Source: an uncultured Eubacteriales bacterium (GTDB lineage Bacteria; Bacillota; Clostridia; Oscillospirales; Butyricicoccaceae). Taken from it: a stretch of 64,000 nucleotides of DNA. The first letter of the stretch is position 1. Every line of letters begins with the position of its first letter. Below the pieces are notes generated by a model, which was given only the letters and a program-made list of their open reading frames with translations, was not told where the DNA came from and did not search any database. Shown piece after piece: positions 50,022-59,125 of the stretch. Where the stretch lies: positions 1-64,000 of the forward strand of contig CAJTUM010000006.1 of NCBI GenBank assembly GCA_910579575.1. Reading direction: 5' to 3'. The translations under genes were made by a program, and so were the position numbers.

Positions 50022-50987
50022 ATGAAAAAGCGAGATGCGTATTACTGCAATCTTAAATTTTTACTGATATTCCTTGTGGTTTTCGGGCATTGGATTGAGC
50101 CATATATTGCATTCTCGACATGGGCCGCTGGGGTCTATCGCATTGTTTATGCGGCTCATATGCCGCTGTTCATATTTTTATCTGGCGTGTTTTTAGATTC
50201 GGGCGATCGAGCGAAGACGCAAGCGTACCGGATGTTGCTTTGGTATCTGATTACACAAACAATTATAATATTAGCAAGTAAAATATATGGGAATATAGCG
50301 CCGTTTTGTCGCCCTTTTTGGCATTTATGGTATCTGTTGAGCTTGAGCCAATGGTCTTTTCTATACTGGGGGTTGGAGCGATGGGGGCGTTTGTCCAGCA
50401 GGCCGCTTTGGGTCCGATGGGGAGTCGTTTTACTAGCTGTTGGGGTTGGGTGCGCCGCAGGATGTTTGCCTTGGGTTGGTCGGGAATGGTCCTTGTCCCG
50501 GACGCTGGCGTTTTTCCCCTATCTGCTGGCCGGTCGATTTTGCCCCAAAAACATTTTTTGCGGGAAATACTTTGCCGGATTTGCCGCCTTGGCGGGCTTT
50601 GGCGCCACATATCTTCTGTGCGGCCCCTATATTCCGACCAGCTTTTTCTATCAGGCGGAATCTTATGGAGCGCTGGGACCGGCCTGGGGCATAGGGCTGC
50701 GCTTGATTTGTTATTGGATGGGAGGGCTTTTGGGAATCGGCGTCCTGTCGCTGACGCCCAATCGACGTCTGATTTTTTCGCCGCTTGGAGCAAATACTTT
50801 GGGAATCTACCTGTGTCACGCGCCGCTGGCGGGCTTGTTTCGGTTGTTGCCGCTGTCTCCTGTGGAAATGCTCTGGGCGGGGCCTTTTGCGTCGCTGTGG
50901 ATCGTTTGCCTGCTTTGGCAGGCGTTTCGGTGGCGAGGGCCGCTTTATGCGATTCGCCGAATGGAGCGAAAGGCGGACGAGATATGA
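50022..50987 (+). CDS. Acyltransferase-3 family membrane protein
   Basis: A 321-residue protein with about ten membrane helices. Motifs of the family: NLKFLLIFLVVFGHWIEPY with the catalytic-type His in helix 1, MPLFIFLSGVF, and a C-terminal GANTLGIYLCHAPL. It probably transfers acetyl or another acyl group to a cell-surface polymer. The only ribosome site is weak (GAGAGAAGCGG). It is first in an operon with an ECF sigma factor (ATGA overlap) and a candidate anti-sigma factor. Confidence 0.88.
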   Translation: MKKRDAYYCNLKFLLIFLVVFGHWIEPYIAFSTWAAGVYRIVYAAHMPLFIFLSGVFLDSGDRAKTQAYRMLLWYLITQTIIILASKIYGNIAPFCRPFWHLWYLLSLSQWSFLYWGLERWGRLSSRPLWVRWGVVLLAVGVGCAAGCLPWVGREWSLSRTLAFFPYLLAGRFCPKNIFCGKYFAGFAALAGFGATYLLCGPYIPTSFFYQAESYGALGPAWGIGLRLICYWMGGLLGIGVLSLTPNRRLIFSPLGANTLGIYLCHAPLAGLFRLLPLSPVEMLWAGPFASLWIVCLLWQAFRWRGPLYAIRRMERKADEI

Positions 50988-51466
50988 TTTTTAAGGAGAT
51001 CTATGAGGAATATAGTCAATCGGTGTATCGATTTTGCCTGTCCCTGGTCGGGAACCCAGACGAAGCGGAGGAATTGATGCAGGAGACCTTTTACCGAGCC
51101 TTTTTAGCGGCAGATCGTTTCGAGGGGCGAAGCACAGTATATACCTGGCTTTGCCAGATTGGGAAAAACGCTTGGTTGAAGGAGTGCCGACGGCGCAGGC
51201 GTTACGGCGAGCTGCCGGCGGGAGGGTCCGCCGCTGTGGATACGGCTCCATCGCCGGAGGAATGGAGCATTGTGCAAGACGAGTATGCCCGCGTCCGCCG
51301 AGCCATCTTTCGTTTGGAAGAGCCGTATAAGGACGTTTTTGTGCTGCATATGTTCGGCGGGCTTCCGCTGAAAGAAATCGCCCAAGCCCACGGCAAATCG
51401 GAAAGCTGGGCGAGAGTCTCTTATTACCGGGCAAAACAAAAAATCATTCAGGAGGCGAAAGGATGA
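50984..51466 (+). CDS. ECF-type RNA polymerase sigma factor
   Basis: A 160-residue sigma factor with region 2 (FKEIYEEYSQSVYRFCLSLV, EELMQETFYRAF, STVYTWLCQIGKNAWL) and region 4 (LEEPYKDVFVLHMFGGLPLKEIAQAHGKSESWARVSYYRAKQKI, here shortened to its helix-turn-helix LKEIAQAHGKSESWARV). It overlaps both neighbours by 4 bp (ATGA). It probably recognises TGTAAC/GGGAAC-17-GTCTAA promoters (inference). Confidence 0.93.
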   Translation: MIFKEIYEEYSQSVYRFCLSLVGNPDEAEELMQETFYRAFLAADRFEGRSTVYTWLCQIGKNAWLKECRRRRRYGELPAGGSAAVDTAPSPEEWSIVQDEYARVRRAIFRLEEPYKDVFVLHMFGGLPLKEIAQAHGKSESWARVSYYRAKQKIIQEAKG

Positions 51467-52653
51467 AGCTGAGCTGTAAAATCATCCAAGATTTGCTGCT
51501 GCTGTATACGGACGACGCCTGTTCGCAGGAAAGCCGAATCGCGGTGGAGGAGCACCTGGCGCATTGCCCCGCCTGCCGCCGGCATATGGAGGCGCTCAAG
51601 CTGCCGGAAGCTATGGCGGAGCCGATACCGGAGCCAGTGATTCAGGAGAGAGTGAGGAAAAACAGCTTTCGGAAGCTGCGGAGGCGGTGGCTTCTCTCTG
51701 TGCTGGCGGTGTTGCTTCTGTTTCCCACGCTTCTTTTGGGCGTTATGGGAATACATGAATACCAAGGCGAGGGCCTGGCCTTCACCAATTTGGATGAGAT
51801 TTTTCTCGCTCGGCGGCTGATGAGTCTGATGGAAAAGCGGCGTTTTGAAGAGGCTGCGAAGCTGATTGATTTTGAATCCAGATATCAAGAAATTCAGGAG
51901 ATTTTGGCATGGACGCCAGAGGATTATATGCCCAAGGCGATACCGTGCGCTGTGGATGGGGAAATGTGGGCGGCAAATCCCCAGCTGGCGGAGCAGTATG
52001 GAATCCAAAAGCTTGGCGAAAACAGCGACGAGTTGTGGGAACAGCTGGTCTTCCATCAAGTCCAAGGAATATTGATTCCCGAAAGGGCTTGGGAGCGCAT
52101 TGTTTCCAAATTTTCTGCCGAGGAGCTGGAGTATAACCAGGTATATGACGTCTATTTTCGGATCGAAACGCCTTGGGGCCGGTTTTATACGGGCGACGGC
52201 GAATTGAGGGGGGAGACGGAGTTTGCGCCGGAGAACTTGGTGGGGCGCCTGGACTTTGTCCCGGAGGAGCTGTTCCAGGCGGCCCAGGATGGGCTGAGGC
52301 GGGAAGCCCGCCAGTCCTACCAGTGGAACCAAGAATATTATGCTTTTGCGGCGGATATGAGCCTGGAGGACTATACCCAGACAATGAAAGATACCTTTGC
52401 GCAGACTCTCAAGCGCTATTGCGCCAGAGGCGGCGCCGTTCAGAATCCGCATTTTACAGGCGCTTACCGAATGGAGCGGCAGTGGGAGATTGAAATTTCT
52501 TCTTTGATACGGCTGGAGTCCGGCGGAGAGAGCCATTGGGTCCGATATGAGTTTATGGTTCAGGATAGGCGACTGCGGCTGATCGGAGGCAGCCGCCCGG
52601 ACGAACTGCATAAGGACCCGGTTGCGGCGGCGCTGCGATTGTCTCGCCCCTGA
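51463..52653 (+). CDS. Anti-sigma factor with zinc finger and large extracytoplasmic domain
   Basis: A 396-residue protein. The N-terminal ZAS/zf-HC2 zinc finger has Cys20, His31, Cys35 and Cys38 (VEEHLAHCPACRRH). A basic stretch and one membrane helix (about 73-92) follow, then a 300-residue domain outside the membrane with no recognised family, likely the sensor. It would hold the sigma factor encoded just upstream until a surface signal triggers release. It overlaps the sigma gene by ATGA. Confidence 0.88.
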   Translation: MKLSCKIIQDLLLLYTDDACSQESRIAVEEHLAHCPACRRHMEALKLPEAMAEPIPEPVIQERVRKNSFRKLRRRWLLSVLAVLLLFPTLLLGVMGIHEYQGEGLAFTNLDEIFLARRLMSLMEKRRFEEAAKLIDFESRYQEIQEILAWTPEDYMPKAIPCAVDGEMWAANPQLAEQYGIQKLGENSDELWEQLVFHQVQGILIPERAWERIVSKFSAEELEYNQVYDVYFRIETPWGRFYTGDGELRGETEFAPENLVGRLDFVPEELFQAAQDGLRREARQSYQWNQEYYAFAADMSLEDYTQTMKDTFAQTLKRYCARGGAVQNPHFTGAYRMERQWEIEISSLIRLESGGESHWVRYEFMVQDRRLRLIGGSRPDELHKDPVAAALRLSRP

Positions 52654-52711
52654 TTCCGTCCGTTTGTTTCAATGGACTGATCAGATCTCTGGAAAAAATG
52701 GCGGAGCGCTA

Positions 52712-52760
52712 AAAAGCCGCAGGGCCCATAACATGGGGCTCTGCGGCTTTGGTTTTGTTG
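52712..52760. terminator. Bidirectional terminator between convergent genes
   Basis: AAAGCCGCAG and CTGCGGCTTT flank an inner GGCCCAT/ATGGGGCT stem, with T-rich sequence on both sides (GGTTTTGTTG on plus, TTTTTAGC on minus). It ends the sigma operon and the SLH gene. Confidence 0.8.
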
Positions 52761-52762
52761 GG

Positions 52763-53839
52763 TTATTTCAGTTGATCGGCTTGCTGGTAAATGCGCAGGG
52801 AAAGGATAATGGCTTGTTCGCGGGTGGCGGTGGCATACCCTTGGGCCTCTTGTTCGCTGGTGATATTTTTCGGGGCGAAAAGAACGTCGGTCACGCCCTG
52901 GATAATGCCCATTTTGGCCATATAATAGACAGAAGGTTTGGCGAAAGCCGAAATATCGGCGTCGTCAGCGAAGAGAGCCACGTCCGAAGTATCCAAAACA
53001 TATTGGCTGTCAGAAGCAAGATTCCAATCTGCAAACCGATATTTTTTAACGACGCGACACAGCATAGTGGCCAGTTGTTCCCGATTGATGGCGTCATCCG
53101 GCGCAAATTCTGTGGCAGAGAGCCCCACGGCGATATTCAGGGAAAAAGCTTTTTCAATATCCCCTTTGTTGGGGTTTGCGGCAATATCAGCAAAGGGGGC
53201 GCTGGCGCTGGGCGCAGGGGCGCCTGTCAGGCTTTCATAGAGCTTGACGGCCACGGCAGTAAATTCCGCTCGGGTGATGGGCCGGGTCATGTCGGCGTCC
53301 TTCAGCGTGTCTGGAATCAAGCCTGCAATGTTGGCTTCGGTCATGGATTCCCGGGCCCAGGCAGAGGTGCGGCTGGCGCTGAAGGGAAGGTCTTTGACGC
53401 GGCTGTCATAATAGGTCCCTACCATGCGCAGCTCGCCGTTTGCGCTTTGTTGAATCACGCCCTCATAACCCTGCTCCTGCAGCACGGTGATATTGCTGGG
53501 GTGACCTGTCACCTGGTCCAGCCACATGGAGAAGGCGTTGGTTGAGAAATCGATTTTGCCGACAAAATCGTACGTATACCAGATGGAATCGAAATTGGCG
53601 CCTTGGCCTTCCACAGAGGTGATTTTTGCCGACCCGGTAAAATTCCCCTGTTGGTCGCAGCTGTTGATGGTGAAATCGATGTAACGGTTGATGAGATCGT
53701 TGTTGTGGGTGCCGGTGAACTGCCCGAACCAGGAGGTGTTGGCAAAATCGCCAGGGTCATAGGCCAGGGCGGTTATGGGCAGCAATGAGCAGACCAGCGC
53801 CGCCGCCAGTAGGGCGCAGAGCAATTTTTTCCGTTTCAT
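52763..53839 (-). CDS. Secreted protein with C-terminal SLH domains
   Basis: A 358-residue protein with a Sec signal peptide (MKRKKLLCALLAAALVCSLLPITALA). The N-terminal half (27-150) is an unrecognised beta-rich domain; the C-terminal half holds S-layer homology motifs (ITRAEFTAVAVKLYE, INREQLATMLCRVV, and a third, weaker ATREQAIILSLRIY). SLH domains bind pyruvylated secondary wall polymers, anchoring the protein to the wall. GGAAAGGATG lies before the ATG. It stands alone with its own promoter. Confidence 0.9.
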   Translation of the reverse strand: MKRKKLLCALLAAALVCSLLPITALAYDPGDFANTSWFGQFTGTHNNDLINRYIDFTINSCDQQGNFTGSAKITSVEGQGANFDSIWYTYDFVGKIDFSTNAFSMWLDQVTGHPSNITVLQEQGYEGVIQQSANGELRMVGTYYDSRVKDLPFSASRTSAWARESMTEANIAGLIPDTLKDADMTRPITRAEFTAVAVKLYESLTGAPAPSASAPFADIAANPNKGDIEKAFSLNIAVGLSATEFAPDDAINREQLATMLCRVVKKYRFADWNLASDSQYVLDTSDVALFADDADISAFAKPSVYYMAKMGIIQGVTDVLFAPKNITSEQEAQGYATATREQAIILSLRIYQQADQLK

Positions 53840-53889
53840 GTGAAAACATCCTTTCCTTGTTTCTCTTTTGAAGGCTTAGAGACTTTTCT

Positions 53890-53918
53890 ATTTTACCGCT
53901 TTTTGTTGGGCGCCGCAA
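53890..53918 (-). promoter_or_regulatory. Promoter of the SLH protein gene
   Basis: On the minus strand TTGCGG (53913-53918), 17 bases, TAAAAT (53890-53895), 51 bp before the ATG. Confidence 0.55.
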
Positions 53919-53962
53919 GCGGGAAAATGCAAAATCTGCGCGGCAGGGCCGAAAAATGGGGC

Positions 53963-53991
53963 TTGACGGCGGCCGACTGGTGTGGTATTCT
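53963..53991 (+). promoter_or_regulatory. Promoter of the tetR gene
   Basis: TTGACG (53963-53968), 17 bases, TATTCT (53986-53991), 40 bp before the TTG start codon. Confidence 0.65.
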
Positions 53992-54030
53992 TGCAACAGA
54001 CCGGCGGTTTGTTTATGGGAGGGGAAATGT

Positions 54031-54705
54031 TTGGCGCGGAATAAATATCCAGAGGAGACGGTGCAAAAAATTCTGGACACGGCGGAACGGCTGTTTATCG
54101 AAGAAGGCTATGATAGAGCTTCGCTTCAGGATATTATCCAAGCCACGGGCCTTTCCAAAGGGGCGATTTATCATCATTTTACCTCCAAGGAGGATATTTT
54201 TTATTCGGTATGCGACCGCATTGGGCGGCGGAACGCCGAAATACTGGCGAAAATTCGAGACGACGACAGGCTGAACGGCTTGGACAAGCTGAGGAATATG
54301 TTCAAAGCGTCTATGCATCCAGAACGGCAGGCCAAGATGTTTTGTATGATGCCCTATTTGCTGGATAACGCCAAGTTTTTGGCCGCCGAAATGCAGAGCA
54401 TTTTTGCCGAGGTAGCGCCGGACTTTGTGGAGCCCATCCTCCGCCAAGGCATGGCCGACGGCTCGATTTGCACAGATTGCCCCAAGGAGCTGGCGGAGGC
54501 TATGATGCTTTTGTCGGATATTTGGATCAATCCCATTGTCCGCCCTTCTTCTCCAGAGGAAATCCGCGCCCGGTGCGCCCTGTATAATCAGCTGTTCAGC
54601 GGCTTCGGCGTGTCTGGCTTGATCGACCAGGAAATGGTGGAGACGCTGACGCATTATGCCGAGATGGCCCGCAGCCAGACGCCGAGCCCCCAAGAAAAAC
54701 AATAA
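54031..54705 (+). CDS. TetR family transcriptional regulator
   Basis: A 224-residue repressor. Helix-turn-helix near the N-terminus (ILDTAERLFIEEGYDRASLQDIIQATGLSKGAIYHHFTSKEDIF, in family form AERLFIEEGYDRASL then GLSKGAIYHHF). The C-terminal ligand domain is unassigned. The start is TTG at 54031, 9 bases after GGAGGGG; upstream codons are not conserved. It is followed by an MFS exporter gene whose leader carries a perfect palindrome, probably its operator. Confidence 0.92.
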   Translation: MARNKYPEETVQKILDTAERLFIEEGYDRASLQDIIQATGLSKGAIYHHFTSKEDIFYSVCDRIGRRNAEILAKIRDDDRLNGLDKLRNMFKASMHPERQAKMFCMMPYLLDNAKFLAAEMQSIFAEVAPDFVEPILRQGMADGSICTDCPKELAEAMMLLSDIWINPIVRPSSPEEIRARCALYNQLFSGFGVSGLIDQEMVETLTHYAEMARSQTPSPQEKQ

Positions 54706-54709
54706 ACCA

Positions 54710-54738
54710 AAGAACTGCCCTGGGGCAGGTTCTTTTTT
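54710..54738 (+). terminator. Terminator after tetR
   Basis: AAGAACTGCCC (54710-54720) pairs with GGGCAGGTTCTT (one bulge), followed by TTTTTT. Its T-run merges into the upstream region of the MFS gene. Confidence 0.75.
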
Positions 54739-54747
54739 GACAATATA

Positions 54748-54771
54748 AAAACCGACGGTCGGTTTTATAAT
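54748..54771 (+). promoter_or_regulatory. TetR-type operator over the MFS promoter
   Basis: AAAACCGAC-G-GTCGGTTTT (54748-54766) is a perfect palindrome; its last T is the first base of a TATAAT -10 (54766-54771). A TTGACA at 54737-54742 is 23 bases from this -10, too far for a normal promoter, so the -35 is unclear. The position fits direct repression by the adjacent TetR. Confidence 0.7.
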
Positions 54772-54836
54772 CGGTAAAATCCGTCTTTTCAAGAGCGTTC
54801 AGAGGTTCTGAAAGGCCGATAGGAGGATTGATTGCA

Positions 54837-56087
54837 ATGAAGACGAAAGAAAAACGACTCTTTTCCCGGGATTTCACGTTGGTAGTGGTTGGACAGATTA
54901 TCTCTTTGTTTGGCAACGCCATTTTGCGCTTTGCTTTGCCGCTGTATCTGCTGCGGCAAACAGGCTCCCCTGAGCTGCTGGGGGCGGCAGGGGCGGCGGC
55001 GCTGATTCCCGCCGTGCTGTGTTCGCCCATCGGCGGCGTGACGGCGGATAGAGCCAATAAGCGAAACATCATGGTCGCCCTGGATTTTTCCACAGCAGCT
55101 TTGGTTCTGCTGTTTTCCCTGCTGTTGGGGCGGGTTCCTTTGGCGCCGCTGACGGTGGCCTGCCTCATGCTGCTCTATGGCATTGCAGGGGCTTATCAAC
55201 CGGCGGTCCAGGCAAGCATTCCTCTGCTGGCGGGGGAGGGGCGGCTGACCCAAGCCAACGCCGTGATCAACATGGTGAGCACGCTTTCCGGCTTGCTGGG
55301 GCCGGCTCTGGGCGGCGTGCTGTTCGGCGCGTTGGGCATTCGGCCCATTTTGTGGGTGAGCGCAGGCTGCTTTTTCTGCTCCGCTATGATGGAGCTGTTG
55401 ATTCATATTCCCTATCAACCGCGAACCCATGCGAGCGGCGCGCTGACGGCGGCGCGAAAGGATCTGGAGCAGAGCTGGCGCTTTGTCCGGCGGGAGCGGC
55501 CGGTGTTTCTGTCTGTGACGGCGGCGCTGGCGTTGTTTAATTTGGCGCTGTCTGCCGCATTGATTGTGGGAGTTCCTGTGGCTGTGGTGCAGACGCTGGG
55601 CATGAGCGACAGCCGCCTGGGCTTTGCGCAGGGCGCCATGGGGCTGGGCGGCTTGGTTGGCGGCGCGCTGGCGGCAGCCCTGGGGGAGCGCTTGCGTCCT
55701 CGGCGGGGAAGCGTTTTGCTGTTGGCCGCCAGCCTGACGGCGGCGGGCATGAGCGCAGGTTTGTTGCCGGGAATACCGCCCCAAATTGGTTATTGGGCGG
55801 TTGCAGCCATGAGCTTTGTCATGATGGCGCTGGCCACAATGTTGACAGTGGCGCTCAGCGCAGCCGTTCAGCGGCAGACGCCGCCGGAGATGCTTGGCAA
55901 GGTAATGGCTTTTATCCTGGCGGCGGCCAACTGCGCTTCGCCCTTGGGTCAGGCTGTTTATGGAGCGCTGCTGGAGCGGAGGCCGCCTTGGGTTGTGTTG
56001 ATGGGAGCAGCCGTCGCCGCGGCGCTGATAGCCTGCTATTCCCGAAAAGCCTTTCGCCAGTTGGACCCGGCTCAGAGCCAAGGATAG
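54837..56087 (+). CDS. MFS exporter (EntS/MFS_3-like)
   Basis: A 416-residue major facilitator with about twelve membrane helices. The A-like motif GGVTADRANKRNIMV lies between helices 2 and 3 (residues about 62-76), in the style of the MFS_3/enterobactin-exporter group. The start at 54837 follows AGGAGG; a TTG three codons earlier is possible. It is probably a drug or siderophore-type exporter induced through the upstream TetR protein. Confidence 0.9.
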   Translation: MKTKEKRLFSRDFTLVVVGQIISLFGNAILRFALPLYLLRQTGSPELLGAAGAAALIPAVLCSPIGGVTADRANKRNIMVALDFSTAALVLLFSLLLGRVPLAPLTVACLMLLYGIAGAYQPAVQASIPLLAGEGRLTQANAVINMVSTLSGLLGPALGGVLFGALGIRPILWVSAGCFFCSAMMELLIHIPYQPRTHASGALTAARKDLEQSWRFVRRERPVFLSVTAALALFNLALSAALIVGVPVAVVQTLGMSDSRLGFAQGAMGLGGLVGGALAAALGERLRPRRGSVLLLAASLTAAGMSAGLLPGIPPQIGYWAVAAMSFVMMALATMLTVALSAAVQRQTPPEMLGKVMAFILAAANCASPLGQAVYGALLERRPPWVVLMGAAVAAALIACYSRKAFRQLDPAQSQG

Positions 56088-56152
56088 CCTGTTGGAAAAG
56101 CAGGATAGGAGCAAACAAAATTTGATTCCCAGAAAATCAAAACGGAAAAGCG

Positions 56153-56190
56153 CAAAGAAAACAGCGCGGCCAAGATTGGCCGCGCTGTTT
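56153..56190 (-). terminator. Terminator of the opp operon
   Basis: AAACAGCGCGGCCAA pairs with TTGGCCGCGCTGTTT (56159-56190) and is followed on the minus strand by TTTTCTTT. It lies 13 bp past the oppF stop. Confidence 0.85.
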
Positions 56191-56202
56191 GACAGATCGA
56201 AG

Positions 56203-57171
56203 TTAATGTTGCAGGTCGCGCCAATAGTGGCAGGCCACAAAATGACCGGGGGCAGCTTCCTCCAGCACAGGAGGTTCCTGCGCGCAGCGGTCGGTGGCGT
56301 AAGCGCACCGGGGGCGGAATTTGCAGCCCGAAGGCGGGTCGATGGGGCTGGGGACCTCGCCTTCCAAGGGGATGCGCTGACGGGACTTTTCCGAATCCGG
56401 GTCGGCTTCGGGAATAGCGGAAATCAGCGCCTTGGTATAGGGATGCAGCGCGCTGCTGAAAATATCCTGGCTGGCGCCCAGCTCCACCAGGCTGCCCAGA
56501 TACATGATGCCAACGCGGTCGGAAATATGGCGGACCATAGAAAGGTCGTGGGAAATAAACAGATAAGTCAGGTGATTTTCCCGCTGCAAATTGATCAGCA
56601 GGTTGACGATTTGGGCCTGGATGGAAACGTCCAAAGCGGAAATCGGCTCGTCGCAGACGATAAATTCCGGGTTGACCGCCAGGGCGCGGGCGATGCCGAT
56701 TCTCTGGCGCTGGCCGCCGGAAAGCTCATGAACAAAGCGGTTGGCGTAATCCTCCGTCAGGTTGACCTGGGCCAACAGCTGGTTGACTTTTTCTTGCTTT
56801 TCCTTTTCGCTGTAATGCATATGAACGCCCATGCCCTCGGCGATGATTTCGGCGATGGTCATGCGGGGGTCCAAGGCGGAATAAGGGTCCTGGAAAATCA
56901 TCTGAGCGTTTTTCTTAAAGGAAAGCAGCTGCTTGCCCCGCAGATGAGAAATTTCCTGTCCTTTGAAAAGGATCTGCCCGGAGGTTTGGTCATAGAGCTT
57001 GAGCAGCGTGCGGCCGCAGGTGGTTTTGCCGCAGCCGGATTCGCCCACCAGGCCCAGCGTCTCGCCGGGGCGGATATAAAAGGATACGTTGTCTACCGCT
57101 TTCAGAGTGCGTTTGCGGCCGGCGGGAAAGTATTTACAGAGGTTTTTCACCTCTACCATATATTCGCTCAT
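56203..57171 (-). CDS. oppF: Oligopeptide ABC transporter ATPase OppF
   Basis: A 322-residue ATPase with Walker A GESGCGKTT, signature LSGGQRQRI, Walker B FIVCDEPISALD, and the C-terminal oligopeptide-transporter extension with the four-Cys-type motif (CKFRPRCAYATDRC) that can hold an Fe-S cluster or zinc. It overlaps oppD by one base (TAATG). Powers peptide uptake with OppD. Confidence 0.95.
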   Translation of the reverse strand: MSEYMVEVKNLCKYFPAGRKRTLKAVDNVSFYIRPGETLGLVGESGCGKTTCGRTLLKLYDQTSGQILFKGQEISHLRGKQLLSFKKNAQMIFQDPYSALDPRMTIAEIIAEGMGVHMHYSEKEKQEKVNQLLAQVNLTEDYANRFVHELSGGQRQRIGIARALAVNPEFIVCDEPISALDVSIQAQIVNLLINLQRENHLTYLFISHDLSMVRHISDRVGIMYLGSLVELGASQDIFSSALHPYTKALISAIPEADPDSEKSRQRIPLEGEVPSPIDPPSGCKFRPRCAYATDRCAQEPPVLEEAAPGHFVACHYWRDLQH

Positions 57172-58187
57172 TATTTGCCCTCCCTGTCATAGAAAGACTT
57201 CACCTTGGGGGCGTCCGGGTGCTGAAGCCAGCAGGACACTTGGTGCGTATCAGAAAGCGTGGTTTCAGACGGCATTTGCTCTTTGCAAATCTGCATACAG
57301 TACTCGCAGCGGGCCGCAAACGGGCAGTGATTCAAAGGAAGAATCAGATCCGGCGGAGTGCCTTGCAGGGTGTAGAGCTCTTGCTTGGTTTCCTTGGCCA
57401 GCTTGGGCACGGAGCTCAGCAGAGCCCAAGTATAGGGGTGCTGGGCTTCGTAGAAAATCTCGCGGACAGAGCCCCGCTCCACCACCTGGCCGGCGTACAT
57501 GACTTGAATGCGGTCGGCGAAATTGGCCACCACGCCCAAGTCGTGGGTTACTAAGATGATAGCGGTGTTCAGTTCTTTTTTCAGTTCCCGCAGCAGGTCG
57601 ATGATTTGGGCCTGGATGGTAACGTCCAAAGCGGTAGTGGGCTCGTCGGCAATCAGCAGCTGAGGCTGGCAGGCCAGGGCGATAGCGATCATCACCCGCT
57701 GGCGCATACCGCCGGAAAGCTGGTGGGGGTAATCGTCGATCCGCTTTTTGGCGTCTGGGATTTTAACCACTTCCAGCATACGGATAGCCTCTTCCCGCGC
57801 CTGCTGCTTATCCATATTCCGGTGCAGCCGCAGGGTTTCGATGATTTGCTTGCCGCAGGTCATGGTGGGGTTCAGAGAGGTCATGGGGTCCTGGAAGATC
57901 ATGCTGACGTCGCCGCCCCGATACTCCTGCAATTCCTTGTTGGACATTTTGAGCACGTCTTTATCCGCAAACAAGATCTGAGAGCCTTCCTTGATGACGG
58001 CCTGTCCCTTGGGAAGCAGGCGCATGATGGCTTTGGCGGTGACGGTCTTGCCGCAGCCGGATTCGCCTACAAAGCACAGGGTTTCGCCGCGGTTCAAATG
58101 AAAGCTGACGTCGCGGACGGCCCGAACTTCGCCTGCATAGGTGTTGAAGGACACTTGCAGGTTATTTACATCTAATATTTTTTCCAT
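57171..58187 (-). CDS. oppD: Oligopeptide ABC transporter ATPase OppD
   Basis: A 338-residue ATPase: Walker A GESGCGKTV, LSGGMRQRV, Walker B LLIADEPTTALD, and a C-terminal cysteine motif (CPFAARCEYCMQIC). It starts 8 bp after the oppC stop; the ribosome site is weak (GTAGGCGG). With OppF it forms the heterodimeric motor of the dipeptide/oligopeptide importer. Confidence 0.95.
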   Translation of the reverse strand: MEKILDVNNLQVSFNTYAGEVRAVRDVSFHLNRGETLCFVGESGCGKTVTAKAIMRLLPKGQAVIKEGSQILFADKDVLKMSNKELQEYRGGDVSMIFQDPMTSLNPTMTCGKQIIETLRLHRNMDKQQAREEAIRMLEVVKIPDAKKRIDDYPHQLSGGMRQRVMIAIALACQPQLLIADEPTTALDVTIQAQIIDLLRELKKELNTAIILVTHDLGVVANFADRIQVMYAGQVVERGSVREIFYEAQHPYTWALLSSVPKLAKETKQELYTLQGTPPDLILPLNHCPFAARCEYCMQICKEQMPSETTLSDTHQVSCWLQHPDAPKVKSFYDREGK

Positions 58188-58195
58188 ACAGCCGC

Positions 58196-59113
58196 CTACT
58201 TTCTCAAACGTGGGTCAAGGGCGTCGCGCAGACCGTCGCCCATCATGGTAAAGGCCAACATTGTGACAGCGATCATGATAGCGGGGAAGAACAGCTGGAA
58301 GGGATAGAACATAAACTGCGCCTGGGCGCTGGAGGCCAGCGCGCCCCAAGAAGTGTTGGGAGACTGAACGCCTAAGCCGATATAGCTCAAAAAGGCTTCA
58401 GAGAAGATATAGTTGGGGATGGCAAAGGTGATATTGACGATGATGACGCTGAGCGTATTGGGAATCATATGCCGCACGATGATCCGCAGGGGGCTGACGC
58501 CCAGGGCCTGGGCCGCCAGCACATATTCCTGGCTCTTCAGCTGAAGCATCTGGCCGCGCACCAGGCGGGCTGTGCCGCACCAGCCGGTGATCGTCATGGC
58601 CAAAATCAGCGTAAACAAGCCTTTGCTTTGGAGCACAATGGAAAACAAAATGACGATAATCAGATAGGGGATACTGATGACGATTTCCAGAATACGCATC
58701 ATGATCGTATCCACCCTGCCGCCGAAATAAGCGGAAATGCCGCCATACAAGCAGCCCACCACGGCGGAAACGATGGCGCCCAGGAAGCCGATAATCAGCG
58801 AAACCCGGCCGCCCTGCCAGACGCGGGCGAATAGGTCGCGGCCCAGGCTGTCTGTGCCGAACCAGTGCTCGGCAGAGGGAGAGGCGTTTCGAGCGCCAGG
58901 GTCCACCTCTTCAAAGGCATAACCGCTGATAGAGGGCCCAAAAATCACAAAAAAGGACAACAGGATCAGCATAATCAGGGCTACGATGGCCAGCTTGTTT
59001 TTGCGGAAGCGGCGCCAAACGTCCTTCATATAACTGACATGGGGGCGGGCGATCACTTCGGCGCCCTGGTCGATCCCCACGATGGTAAATTTCTCTTTTG
59101 GTATGTTTTGCAT
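58196..59113 (-). CDS. oppC: Oligopeptide ABC transporter permease OppC
   Basis: A 305-residue membrane protein with an N-terminal OppC-type segment (VWRRFRKNKLAIVALIMLILL), a periplasmic-side loop with GTDSLGRDLFARV and the EAA motif AAQALGVSPLRIIVRHMIPN. About six helices. TAAGGAGGG precedes the ATG. It partners OppB. Confidence 0.95.
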   Translation of the reverse strand: MQNIPKEKFTIVGIDQGAEVIARPHVSYMKDVWRRFRKNKLAIVALIMLILLSFFVIFGPSISGYAFEEVDPGARNASPSAEHWFGTDSLGRDLFARVWQGGRVSLIIGFLGAIVSAVVGCLYGGISAYFGGRVDTIMMRILEIVISIPYLIIVILFSIVLQSKGLFTLILAMTITGWCGTARLVRGQMLQLKSQEYVLAAQALGVSPLRIIVRHMIPNTLSVIIVNITFAIPNYIFSEAFLSYIGLGVQSPNTSWGALASSAQAQFMFYPFQLFFPAIMIAVTMLAFTMMGDGLRDALDPRLRK

Positions 59114-59125
59114 AATTCGCCCTCC

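Noticed and set aside
54737..54742. TTGACA as the -35 of the MFS promoter
   Set aside because: Spacing to the only good -10 is 23 bases, well outside the normal 16-18.
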